The translations under genes were made by a program, and so were the position numbers. From Sphingobium sp. (lineage in GTDB: Bacteria > Pseudomonadota > Alphaproteobacteria > Sphingomonadales > Sphingomonadaceae), in assembly GCA_030148625.1 (NCBI GenBank), contig JASBTC010000302.1:1-16620 (forward strand): a DNA stretch of 16,620 bases, written 5' to 3'. A model generated the notes under the pieces. That model saw only the letters and a program-made list of their open reading frames with translations. It made no database searches and had not been told where the DNA came from. Of the stretch, positions 7,359 through 14,709 are shown piece after piece (position 1 is the stretch's first letter; every line of letters starts with the position of its first letter).

Positions 7359-9014
7359 TTAAGGTCGGTAGGGAATAGCATCGGGCATGACGACACCGAC
7401 GCGCTCGGCGTAACGCTCCCATGCCGCAGCCAGGTCGGCCTTTCGATCGGGATCGACGAGCGACAGGTCGCGCGTCTCTCCCGGATCGCGCGCGATATCG
7501 AACAGCCGCCACACACCATCGCCGATATCGGTGATCTTCCAATCACCCTGGCGATAAGCGCGCGTTCCAAAGAGTTCGGCGCCGATCCCGTCGTCGGCCC
7601 CATAAACGCGCACGGCGCGGTCATCGAGCCAAGCGGCCCACGACCGACCGGTGATCGCGCTCACCCGGCGCCCGCCCACCCGCAGCAGCGAGCGATCGAC
7701 GCCGGCAAGATCGAGTAGCGTCGGGGCGATGTCGGCGACCGACAGAAATTGCGTTTCCGCGCCGGCGCGGCGGGGAATTCCGGCACCGCTGATGAAGGCG
7801 ACGGCCCGCGTCCCCCCCTCGCTATGATAGCCTTTGGTGAGCCAGGACGGCGCCGTCGCCGCCTGCGCCCAGCCGGCGCCATAGGTGAGGTAGGAGGTCG
7901 CGGCGCCGCGATTGGCGAAGCCGTTGTCGGCCCGTTCGAGCGGCTTGGCGAGCATCTGCTTGCCGGTCGTGTCGATGTCGAGCGCTTCGGCGCCATTGTC
8001 GGCGAGAAAGACGATCACCGTGTTGTCGAGTTTGCCCGACGCCCGCAGCGCTTCGATCACACGGCCGACATTCTGGTCGAGCCGATCGACCATCGCCGCA
8101 TAAATTTCCATGTTGCGCGCCGCGAGCCGCTGCTGTTCGGCGGTGAGCGAATCCCAGCTGCCATCGCGGTTGCGCGGAATGTGCGCGGCGACATCGGGCG
8201 CAAGTATGCCGCGCTCGCGCTGGCGCTCGAGGCGCCGGGCGCGCAACACGTCGAACCCCTCGTCATAGCGGCCGCGATAGCGCGCAATATCCTCGGCCGG
8301 GGCCTGCAACGGCCAGTGCGGCGCGGTGAAGGCGAGATAGGCGAAAAAGGGTTTGTCGAGGCTTTCCCGGCCTGTTTCCTCGCCCAGGAATTCGATCAAC
8401 CGCGCGGCGAAATAATCGCTCGAATAGAAATCGGTCGGCAATTTCGATACCCGCTTGCCGTTGAGGCGATAGGTCGACGCATCGGGATCGGCGGGATCGG
8501 CGTCGGTCCCGAAATGATTGTGGCCGCCCTGCGCGAGCGAGAAGCTACGGTCGAAACCGCGCGCATGCGGGTCCTGCGCGTCGGTCAGCCCGAGATGCCA
8601 TTTCCCCGAGAAAAGCGTGCGGTATCCGCCTGCCGCCAGACGCTCGGCCAGCGTGGCGACGTCGCGTCGCAGATAGCCCTCGTAACCGGGCTTGCCCTTC
8701 TGGTTGGGGCGGATCAACTCGGCCATCGTGCCCAGCCCGGCGAGATGATTATCGGTCCCCGACAGCAGCATCGCGCGGGTAGGAGAGCAGGTCGGCGCGG
8801 TATGGAGGCCCGCGAGGCGGATACCGTCGAGCGCGAGGCGATCGAGATTCGGTGTGCGGATTTCACCCCCGAACGCGCCAATATCCGAATAGCCTAGATC
8901 GTCGGCGACGATCACGAGCAGATTGGGCCGCTGCTCCGCTCCGTGCGCGGGGACGGTTACCGCCGATGCGCCGAGAAAAAGAGCGACGAAAAACAGAGGC
9001 AGGCGGCGGGTCAT
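7359..9014 (-). CDS. atsA: Arylsulfatase, exported, formylglycine-dependent (PAS/AtsA type)
   Basis: Type I sulfatase of 551 residues that hydrolyses sulfate esters to free sulfate. A Sec signal peptide (MTRRLPLFFVALFLGASAV, cut predicted after AHGA near residue 26) points to the periplasm or outside. The active-site motif TCSPTR is at 75-80; Cys76 must be converted to formylglycine by a separate enzyme not in this window. Other catalytic features match Pseudomonas arylsulfatase: Asp38-Asp39 (VADDLGYSD), Arg80, Lys138 and His140 (SGKWHLG), His233 (FTAPHWPLQ), Asp339-Asn340 (FLADNGAE) and Lys394 (WLTKGYHSEGG). The length is close to that of the Pseudomonas enzyme. The ATG at 9014 has AAGGA seven bases upstream. 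It is the last gene of the receptor-symporter-dioxygenase unit, separated from the dioxygenase by a strong stem-loop that may lower its expression. The natural substrate, aryl or alkyl, cannot be told. Confidence 0.94.
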   Translation of the reverse strand: MTRRLPLFFVALFLGASAVTVPAHGAEQRPNLLVIVADDLGYSDIGAFGGEIRTPNLDRLALDGIRLAGLHTAPTCSPTRAMLLSGTDNHLAGLGTMAELIRPNQKGKPGYEGYLRRDVATLAERLAAGGYRTLFSGKWHLGLTDAQDPHARGFDRSFSLAQGGHNHFGTDADPADPDASTYRLNGKRVSKLPTDFYSSDYFAARLIEFLGEETGRESLDKPFFAYLAFTAPHWPLQAPAEDIARYRGRYDEGFDVLRARRLERQRERGILAPDVAAHIPRNRDGSWDSLTAEQQRLAARNMEIYAAMVDRLDQNVGRVIEALRASGKLDNTVIVFLADNGAEALDIDTTGKQMLAKPLERADNGFANRGAATSYLTYGAGWAQAATAPSWLTKGYHSEGGTRAVAFISGAGIPRRAGAETQFLSVADIAPTLLDLAGVDRSLLRVGGRRVSAITGRSWAAWLDDRAVRVYGADDGIGAELFGTRAYRQGDWKITDIGDGVWRLFDIARDPGETRDLSLVDPDRKADLAAAWERYAERVGVVMPDAIPYRP

Positions 9015-9042
9015 GACAAATTCCTTCGGGTCAGCAGAAAGC

Positions 9043-9077
9043 CGGCGCGCCCGGGCGAATGGAACCCGGGCGCGCCG
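9043..9077 (-). terminator. Strong GC-rich stem-loop between dioxygenase and arylsulfatase genes
   Basis: GGCGCGCCCGGG (9044-9055) and CCCGGGCGCGCC (9065-9076) pair perfectly around a nine-base loop, and one further C-G pair (9043/9077) gives 13 base pairs. It lies about 60 bases after the dioxygenase stop and 28 bases ahead of the arylsulfatase start. Only GGCTTTCTG follows on the minus strand, so it may act as a partial terminator, an attenuator or an mRNA-processing or stabilising stem rather than a full terminator. Confidence 0.55.
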
Positions 9078-9138
9078 TAGATGGGACCGGCGCCGTCACA
9101 GGAAGGGAGAAGGGAGCCACAAGCGCCGGCCCGTCACT

Positions 9139-10092
9139 TCAGGCCGGTTCGTATTGAACCGCCTTTTCCTTGCGCACGGTGCGGCTTTTGCGGCCGTCGA
9201 TCCCGACCGGCACTTCGCCCGCAATCGTCGCGCGGCGGAGCGTCCGACGCTGGAGCCCGAAATCGGCCGTCGCGCGGTGCTGCGTCGCCTGATTGTCCCA
9301 GATGGCGACATCGCCTTCGCGCCAGCGCCAGCGCACGACATTTTCGGGCTTGGTGATATGGTCCTGCAGCGTCTGGAACAGCCGCGCGCTGTCAGCCTGG
9401 TTCAGCCCGACGAACTGCTTGACGAAATGGCCGAGGAGCAGACTGCGCTGCCCGCTCACCGGGTGGACGCGCACCACCGGATGCTCGGTTTCATAGACAG
9501 TCGAGGCAAAGACATTGCGGTGCTCCGCAATGCGTTTGGCCGCGCTCTCGCCATCGGGCGCGCTTTGCAGGATCGCAGCATAATCGTAGAGGTTTGTGTG
9601 CGTCGCCCAAAGGTTGTTGACGAATTGGCGGAGCACCTCGGGCAATCCCTCATAGGCGGTTTCGCCATTCGCCCATTGCGTGTCGCCGCCTGCCTCGGGG
9701 ATGGTGATCGCGCGCAGGATCGATGCCTTGGGATAGGCGTCGACGAAGGTGACGTCGGTGTGCCAGCTCGACGCGGCATAACCTTCCTTGCTGTCGAGTT
9801 CGAGCAGGTAGTGCGATCCGTCGGCGACCGGCACCGTCGGATGCGCGATCGGGTCGCCGAGCAGGGCCGCGAAATCTTCATGCTCCTGGTCGGTCAGATG
9901 CTGCTGGTCGCGGAAGAACAGCACCTTGTGGCGGGTAAGCGCGGCCTGGATCGCCTGCACCGTAGCGGCTGGAAGGTCTCCCGACAGCTGAACGCCGCCG
10001 ACGATGGCGCCGATGGTTCCCGTCACGGGTGCGATGTCGAGCGGGATATTCTTGTCGCGGGCGTTGGCATAGCTGGTGTGAAGGTCGGTCAT
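9139..10092 (-). CDS. TauD/AtsK-family Fe(II)/2-oxoglutarate dioxygenase, likely alkylsulfatase
   Basis: Cytoplasmic dioxygenase of 317 residues. The iron ligands are His111 and Asp113 (SSWHTDVTFVDAYPKASILR) and His272 (NQATQHRATADFG); the 2-oxoglutarate and substrate arginines correspond to Arg283 and Arg287 in QRRTLRRATIAGE. The stretch VTGTIGAIVGGVQLSG near the start, LFFRDQQHLTDQEHEDFA (58-75) and the ending VPVGIDGRKSR are typical of the AtsK-like branch, which cleaves alkyl sulfates to aldehyde and sulfate, so that activity is favoured over taurine cleavage. The start at 10092 has AAAGGAG six bases upstream. The gene follows the symporter by 36 bases and precedes the arylsulfatase, which fits organosulfate import followed by cleavage. 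Substrate range is not visible in the sequence. Confidence 0.9.
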   Translation of the reverse strand: MTDLHTSYANARDKNIPLDIAPVTGTIGAIVGGVQLSGDLPAATVQAIQAALTRHKVLFFRDQQHLTDQEHEDFAALLGDPIAHPTVPVADGSHYLLELDSKEGYAASSWHTDVTFVDAYPKASILRAITIPEAGGDTQWANGETAYEGLPEVLRQFVNNLWATHTNLYDYAAILQSAPDGESAAKRIAEHRNVFASTVYETEHPVVRVHPVSGQRSLLLGHFVKQFVGLNQADSARLFQTLQDHITKPENVVRWRWREGDVAIWDNQATQHRATADFGLQRRTLRRATIAGEVPVGIDGRKSRTVRKEKAVQYEPA

Positions 10093-10128
10093 GTCAGTCT
10101 CCTTTGGGTTGTGGATTGGTGGCGGGGG

Positions 10129-11481
10129 TCATTCGGCGAAGGCATAGTCGGGCGGTCCCGGATCAAGCTGTCGGCGAATTTCGGCATGCGCCGCCTCGTC
10201 GAGCGGAAAGCGCGCGATGAGGGCGGCGGAAAAAGCGTGGGCGATTGCTGGACCGAGCGCGAAGACGAGCAGCAAGCCGGTCAGCGCTTCGGTGCTGTTG
10301 GTGGCCTTTGGATCGAAGCCGAGCCAGCTGACCAGCGGCAGCGCGATGCCGATGGCGACGGCGGTTGCGGTCTTCCCGGCAAGGCTGAACACCGAATAAT
10401 AAAGCCCGGTGCGATCCTCGCCGCTGTCGAGGCGATGCTTGTCGGCAATGTCGGCGACGATCGCGCGCAGCATCAGATTGCCCGACCCTTGGGCCAGACC
10501 CTGCGCCAAGGTCAGCGCGAGCAGGAGACCAAAGGTGTCGGGGGTGACGAACAGCAGCGAGAGGTTGATCGCGACCTGCACCAGTTCACCCGCCACCGCG
10601 GTACGATGCTTGCCATAGCGGCGCCCGATTTTGAGCCAGATCGGTCCGGCGAAAATGCCAAAGACAAACTGGAACAGGAACAACCCACCGGCCCACTCGG
10701 GGCGGCCCATGTAAAAGGTGACGAAGAACACGATCAGCGCGGCGCGGATATTCTGCGCGAGCGTCACCGCAAAGTCGGAGGCGAGAACGCGCAGTAGCAA
10801 CGGTTCGCCGGTGATCGCGCGGATCGTTTCCTTCAGGCTGGGTTTGCCGACCGGGACCGGCGGCAACGGCAGTTCGCGGAGCGCGGTCAGCGTCAGGATC
10901 AGCGCCGGGACGATCGACAGCAGCACCAGCCCGCCCATCAGCGACAGTTGCAGATGCCCGTCGCCGGGGCGCAGCTGATCGGCGATCGTCGGGAGGATCA
11001 GCGTTACCAGCAACGCCGCAGCGGTGACGACGGTCTGGTAGGTCGCGATGCGCGTGCGCTGATGATAGTCGCCCGACACCTCGCCCGCCCAGGCCTGAAA
11101 CGGGATCTGCACCGCGGTCCAGCCGAGATAAAAAAAGAACAGCACGATCCCGAGCGACAGCGGCGTCACCCCGAACGGCGGAAAGAACAGGAAGACCGAC
11201 GACAGGCCAAAGATGGCTCCGCCCGCCGCGATCCACGGCTTGCGGCGGCCATATGGCGAGCGCGTGCGGTCGCTGAGCGAGCCCATCACCGGATCGGCGA
11301 CCGCATCCCAGAGCCGCCCGAGCAGAAAGATGACCCCGATAACGGTCAGCGACAGACCGTAATCGCGCGCATAGATCGCCGGGAGATAGACCCCGAGCGG
11401 CAGTCCGGCGGCGGCGAGCGGCACCGCGACCGCCGAGAAGCGGACGAGCTGTGCCGAAGTGGGGGGCGGCGCGCTGCTCAT
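10129..11481 (-). CDS. MFS transporter of the GPH (glycoside-pentoside-hexuronide:cation symporter) type
   Basis: Inner-membrane symporter of 450 residues with about twelve hydrophobic segments. The family signature is LWDAVADPVMGSLSDRTR followed by SPYGRRKPWI (about 57-84); Asp59 and Asp63 are spaced like the cation-binding aspartates Asp55 and Asp59 of MelB. Known relatives carry sugars or glycosides with Na+ or H+; in this setting a sulfated glycoside or another organosulfate is plausible but inferred. The stop codon of the receptor gene overlaps the ATG (TGATG); a GTG three bases upstream, giving a four-base overlap, is an alternative start. Either way translation is coupled to the receptor, with only a weak ribosome site (GGACGAAGC). 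The 36-base gap to the dioxygenase gene holds that gene's ribosome site and no terminator. Confidence 0.9.
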   Translation of the reverse strand: MSSAPPPTSAQLVRFSAVAVPLAAAGLPLGVYLPAIYARDYGLSLTVIGVIFLLGRLWDAVADPVMGSLSDRTRSPYGRRKPWIAAGGAIFGLSSVFLFFPPFGVTPLSLGIVLFFFYLGWTAVQIPFQAWAGEVSGDYHQRTRIATYQTVVTAAALLVTLILPTIADQLRPGDGHLQLSLMGGLVLLSIVPALILTLTALRELPLPPVPVGKPSLKETIRAITGEPLLLRVLASDFAVTLAQNIRAALIVFFVTFYMGRPEWAGGLFLFQFVFGIFAGPIWLKIGRRYGKHRTAVAGELVQVAINLSLLFVTPDTFGLLLALTLAQGLAQGSGNLMLRAIVADIADKHRLDSGEDRTGLYYSVFSLAGKTATAVAIGIALPLVSWLGFDPKATNSTEALTGLLLVFALGPAIAHAFSAALIARFPLDEAAHAEIRRQLDPGPPDYAFAE

Positions 11482-13898
11482 CACAGCTTCGTCCGCAGCG
11501 TCGCGCCGATCGTGCGCGGTTCGCCGATCAACGCGGTGACGATGCCGGTGTTGGCGGCGCTCAACGTCTGGAAATAGTCCTTGTCGAACAGGTTGCGCGC
11601 CCAGATCGACAGGTCGAACAAACCGTCGTCGGTGCGAATGCCGATGCGCGCATTGGCGATGCCATAAGCGGGGACATCGGCGTATCGGCTGTCGCTCGAC
11701 GAGGTGTTGAAGGTCGAGCGATGCGAATAGTCGGCATGTCCGTAGAGCGCGAGGTCGCGCCCGCCGAGATTGCCAAGCGGCGCCGACGCATCACCCCCCA
11801 ATGTGTAGGTGAATTTCGGCACGCCGGGCAGCTGGTAGCCGGTGAGATCCTGACTCGCGCCGAGGTGCAGTCGTTCGGGCGCCTGCGGCGCGTTGGGATA
11901 ATCGCTGTAGGTCGTATCGGCATAGGCCGCCGAGGCATAGAAGCTGATCCGCTCGGTCGGCGCGGCGGTCAGGTCCGCCTCGACCCCGCGCGAGCGCACG
12001 CCGGGGATGTTCGCAATATATTGGCGGACGTTGACGGTGTTCGGCACCTGCTCGGTGATCGCGGTCTGATAGTCGCGGATTTCGGTCCAGAAACCCGACA
12101 GGTTCAGCGTGACCGACTTGTCGAGCCACTGCGATTTGATCCCCACTTCATAGCTGTCGACCGTTTCGGGTTCGACGTCGGGGTCGATGCCCGCGGGCAG
12201 GTTGGTCAGATTGAGCCCGCCCGATTTGTTGCCGCGCGAATAGGTCGCATAGGCGAGCGCATCGTCGGAGAATTTCCACGACAGTGTGACCAGACCCGAC
12301 AGGCTGTTGTCGGAAAACCCCGTCGCGTAGCTGGTGACCGGATTGAACTGGTTGCGGATCGCCAGCGCCGCAGTCGCCACCGCGGGGGCGAGCGTCGACA
12401 GATCCACGCCCGCGACGTGATATTGGTTGAACGAGCCGTCCTTCTTTTCATGGGTGTAGCGAAGGCCGCCGGTCAGCGTCAGAGCGTCGCTAACTTTCCA
12501 GTCGGCCTGCCCGAACAACGCATAGCTGCGCGTGCGCGGATCGGAGGTCGAATTCGCCTCGAAACCATTGAGCGCCGCGTTGCCGACGGCGGTCGGCACG
12601 GTGGGAATATTCCACAGCGCCGCCGCAGGGCCATAAGCGGTCGCGCCTTTGCCGTTGATGATCTGCCAGAAATAATAGGCACCAACGACATAATCGACCG
12701 CGCCGCCGGTATCGGACGCAAGGCGGATTTCCTGGCTGAACTGCCGCTGGCGGTTCGCCTGTTGCGCCTTGGTGATGATCGGCAGGGAGGTGGAATCGGC
12801 ATCGTTTGCCGGGTTCCAGTCCCACCAGCGATAGGCGGTGATCGAGGTTAGTTTTGCCGCGCCCAGATCCCAGTCGACCTGCCCCGACACGCCATAGCCG
12901 TCCATGTTCGACTGATAATGCCCGTCCGCCTCACCGCGCCGTGCGAAGGGGGCGATCGTCGGAAACGCGTAGCCGGGGAAGCGCGCTGCCCGCTGGGCAA
13001 AATTGTTCGGGATCACCGCGCCATTGTCATAGGTACCGAAATAGCCGGCGAAGATGTTGAGGACGTGGTTCTGTTTCTGGCGCGAGAAATCGCCAATGAT
13101 GCGAAGCTCGAGGTCAGCGGCCGGGGTGAACAGCAACTGCCCGCGCACGCTCCAATTCGAATAGTCCTGCGCGCGCTCGTTCTGCGTCACATTGTACAGG
13201 AAGCCGCGCCGCTCGGTCACCGAACCGCTGAGCCGGATCGCGAGCAGATCGTCGATCAGCCCGCCTGATGCAGAGGCGCGGAGCTGATAATAGCCATAGT
13301 CGCCGACGCTCGCTTCGCCCGAAAATTCGGGGTCGAAGCTTGGCTTCTTCGACGTGATGTTGATCGCGCCCGAGGTGGTGTTCTTGCCGAACAAAGTCCC
13401 CTGCGGCCCGCGCAGCACTTCGATCTGCTGCAAGTCGACCAGGTCGAACTGCGACTGGCCGGGACGCCCATAATAGACATTGTCGACATAGAAGCCGACG
13501 CCATTCTCGAGCCCGTCGTTGGTCAGCGCGACATTGCTGCCAAGGCCGCGGATATTGATGTTGGTGTTGCGCGGGTTGAAGCTGAACACCTGCAGGCTGG
13601 GCACGATCTGCTGGATCTGGGTCAGCGAATAATTGCCCGTAGCCTCCAGCGTTTCTGAGCCGATGACCGACAGCGCGATCGGTACATCCTGCGCGCTTTC
13701 GTCGCGGCGGCGGGCCGAGACGATGATCGCGCCGCCGTCATATTCGCCCGCGGCTTCTGCAGCGGCATCCGCCGCATCGGCGGTGGTCACCGCATCGACA
13801 GCGGTCTCGAATTCCGCCGCCCCTGCGGGCGTGGCTGGCAGCAACAGCGCTGCACCGAGTAGAAGCTTCAAACGATGATCGGGAGAGAAACGGTTCAT
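11481..13898 (-). CDS. TonB-dependent outer-membrane receptor
   Basis: Outer-membrane active transporter of 805 residues, energised by TonB-ExbBD. A signal peptide (MNRFSPDHRLKLLLGAALLL, cut predicted near AGA/AEF at about 27) is followed by an Ala-rich linker and a TonB-box-like stretch GGAIIVSARRR. The plug domain (about 60-170) shows IQQIVPSLQV, NINIRGLGSN, QIEVLRGPQGTLFGKNTTSG and AINITSKKP; the remainder is a 22-strand-type barrel ending ATLRTKL, without the usual terminal aromatic residue. No STN domain is present, so FecA-style sigma signalling is unlikely. The ATG at 13898 has GGGGA nine bases upstream. The frame is open to 14096, but the extra residues have no signal-like character. 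Its stop overlaps the symporter start and its start overlaps a small ORF stop. The substrate is inferred to be an organosulfate from the neighbours. Confidence 0.93.
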   Translation of the reverse strand: MNRFSPDHRLKLLLGAALLLPATPAGAAEFETAVDAVTTADAADAAAEAAGEYDGGAIIVSARRRDESAQDVPIALSVIGSETLEATGNYSLTQIQQIVPSLQVFSFNPRNTNINIRGLGSNVALTNDGLENGVGFYVDNVYYGRPGQSQFDLVDLQQIEVLRGPQGTLFGKNTTSGAINITSKKPSFDPEFSGEASVGDYGYYQLRASASGGLIDDLLAIRLSGSVTERRGFLYNVTQNERAQDYSNWSVRGQLLFTPAADLELRIIGDFSRQKQNHVLNIFAGYFGTYDNGAVIPNNFAQRAARFPGYAFPTIAPFARRGEADGHYQSNMDGYGVSGQVDWDLGAAKLTSITAYRWWDWNPANDADSTSLPIITKAQQANRQRQFSQEIRLASDTGGAVDYVVGAYYFWQIINGKGATAYGPAAALWNIPTVPTAVGNAALNGFEANSTSDPRTRSYALFGQADWKVSDALTLTGGLRYTHEKKDGSFNQYHVAGVDLSTLAPAVATAALAIRNQFNPVTSYATGFSDNSLSGLVTLSWKFSDDALAYATYSRGNKSGGLNLTNLPAGIDPDVEPETVDSYEVGIKSQWLDKSVTLNLSGFWTEIRDYQTAITEQVPNTVNVRQYIANIPGVRSRGVEADLTAAPTERISFYASAAYADTTYSDYPNAPQAPERLHLGASQDLTGYQLPGVPKFTYTLGGDASAPLGNLGGRDLALYGHADYSHRSTFNTSSSDSRYADVPAYGIANARIGIRTDDGLFDLSIWARNLFDKDYFQTLSAANTGIVTALIGEPRTIGATLRTKL

Positions 13899-14074
13899 GT
13901 GATATGGTCCCCGGGCGGCGTTCCTGCCCCCTTTTTGATGTGATGGATGGCGCGGTGCGCCGCGCTGGATCGAGGCGTCGCTAGCTGCTCCCCCCACAGC
14001 GCTCGGGCGGCGCTGCGCAGGGACGCAGGATAGCGAGCCAGATCCGACAGGTCGGATTGGGTCAGCAAAGGCAT
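13895..14074 (-). CDS. Small ORF (59 codons) overlapping the receptor start
   Basis: This short frame is not recognised as any family. It begins MPLLTQSDLSDLARYPASLR, continues with an amphipathic-looking, Ala/Arg-rich part containing ALWGEQLATPRSSAAH, and ends in a basic, Gly-Pro tail (HHIKKGAGTPPGDHIT). Two features argue that it is translated. First, AGGTGATCC immediately ahead of the ATG (14083-14075) is complementary to the last nine bases of a standard 16S rRNA 3' end at suitable spacing. Second, its TGA overlaps the receptor ATG as ATGA. It may be a coupling leader peptide or a small protein; no membrane segment or signal peptide is evident. It has no cysteine codons, so it is not a simple cysteine attenuation peptide. 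Chance openness in GC-rich DNA remains possible. Confidence 0.5.
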   Translation of the reverse strand: MPLLTQSDLSDLARYPASLRSAARALWGEQLATPRSSAAHRAIHHIKKGAGTPPGDHIT

Positions 14075-14160
14075 GGATCACCTGTCGCCGCCGCACGCAT
14101 GCGCCGGACGTTAAGCCGCAGCGCCTCGTGCGAGGAAGCGCGGTCAGGATGAAGGAATGA

Positions 14161-14219
14161 GTTGCCGATCGGCGCGGATGCGGTGGGTCCGCCGGTCCGC
14201 GCGCGATGTCATCGGCAAC
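14161..14219 (-). repeat. Long nested inverted repeat in the receptor leader region
   Basis: GTTGCCGAT (14161-14169) pairs perfectly with ATCGGCAAC (14211-14219). Inside it GCGCGGA (14172-14178) pairs with TCCGCGC (14196-14202), and inside that GCGG (14180-14183) pairs with CCGC (14189-14192) around TGGGT. The result is a bulged hairpin of about 20 base pairs. A smaller stem (CCTC-GTGC-GAGG, 14124-14135) follows towards the small ORF. If transcription starts upstream, these would be structured leader RNA; I do not recognise a known riboswitch. Confidence 0.5.
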
Positions 14220-14642
14220 GAATCAGATTCTGGTGCTACACATACGCATCGCAAGTCCCCTTGAGTGGAGGGGGAACGCAACGCCTGGCGATGTCGCCCG
14301 AGCATCACGCGCTTTAGCCGTTGGTAACGCGGAGCAAGCTGCTTTCCCGATCAAAAGCCGCGGGTCGAAGATATACCGTCATTCGTTTCGACCATCGCCG
14401 AATGACAATGTCAACTTAAACGATTGATTTTGGATTCGTCAATGGCCGAGGCGAAGATTTGCGACGAAGAAAATCTTTCACACGGCCAGCCGAGGTTGTT
14501 GGACGCGCTTCAGGTCGGTCACCCCAACCGATGGAGATGATCACGATACCGGGTGGGAAAGACGCAGTTTCAATTCGAAAGGACGATCTAGCGAACGTGC
14601 GCTGGAACGACACATAGCGCTCTGCCTCTCCGTGGCACCGAA
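14220..14642. other. Non-coding stretch between the organosulfate unit and the conjugation genes
   Basis: I see no supportable gene, tRNA or insertion sequence here. Apart from the candidate promoter it holds a 9-base copy of the regulator's operator core (CTAAAGCGC on the minus strand, 14317-14309) and a short AT-rich stem (AAGATTT/AAATCTT, 14454-14477). Its middle (14405-14440) is visibly more AT-rich than the neighbouring coding DNA, as intergenic and junction DNA often is. Confidence 0.5.
14403..14442 (-). promoter_or_regulatory. Candidate promoter for the receptor unit with adjoining palindrome
   Basis: The minus strand reads TTGACG (14442-14437), a 16-base spacer, and TTTAAG (14420-14415). 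Directly downstream lies TGACA-T-TGTCA (14413-14403), a perfect palindrome apart from its centre. Use of this promoter would give a leader of about 330 bases containing the large hairpin. The -10 element is poor (four of six), so the call is tentative. Confidence 0.3.
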
Positions 14643-14704
14643 CGGCTGCTTCCGGGTAAGCCTACCGCGGTCGGCTATGACTTAGATCAGGCGCAAAGCA
14701 GCCG
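14643..14704. repeat. Inverted repeat with internal palindrome after the DUF6118 gene
   Basis: CGGCTGCTT (14643-14651) is exactly inverted as AAGCAGCCG (14696-14704). Between them AGCC-T-ACCGCGGT-C-GGCT (14659-14676) is a near-perfect 18-base dyad with one mismatched pair. The element begins six bases after the DUF6118 stop codon. It could be a terminator for the traA unit, a protein-binding site or an element end; the sequence does not decide. Confidence 0.45.
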
Positions 14705-14709
14705 ATTAA

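Noticed and set aside
8923..10797. Plus-strand open frame of 624 codons
   Set aside because: Antisense to the dioxygenase and parts of the symporter and arylsulfatase; no recognisable motifs and low-complexity charged composition.
13899..14096. Upstream extension of the receptor reading frame
   Set aside because: The extra 66 residues would bury the signal peptide, and the ATG at 13898 has a ribosome site directly followed by a normal signal sequence.
14206..14427. 73-codon plus-strand frame
   Set aside because: No recognisable features, and it overlaps the structured repeat and palindrome.
14416..14613. 65-codon minus-strand frame in the intergenic region
   Set aside because: No family resemblance, no good ribosome site, and it overlaps the candidate promoter; openness over this length is expected by chance.
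14643..14704. Transfer origin (oriT) near the DUF6118 gene
   Set aside because: The GGGTAAGCC stretch matches known nick regions only loosely, and the position is downstream of traA, where an oriT would be unusual.
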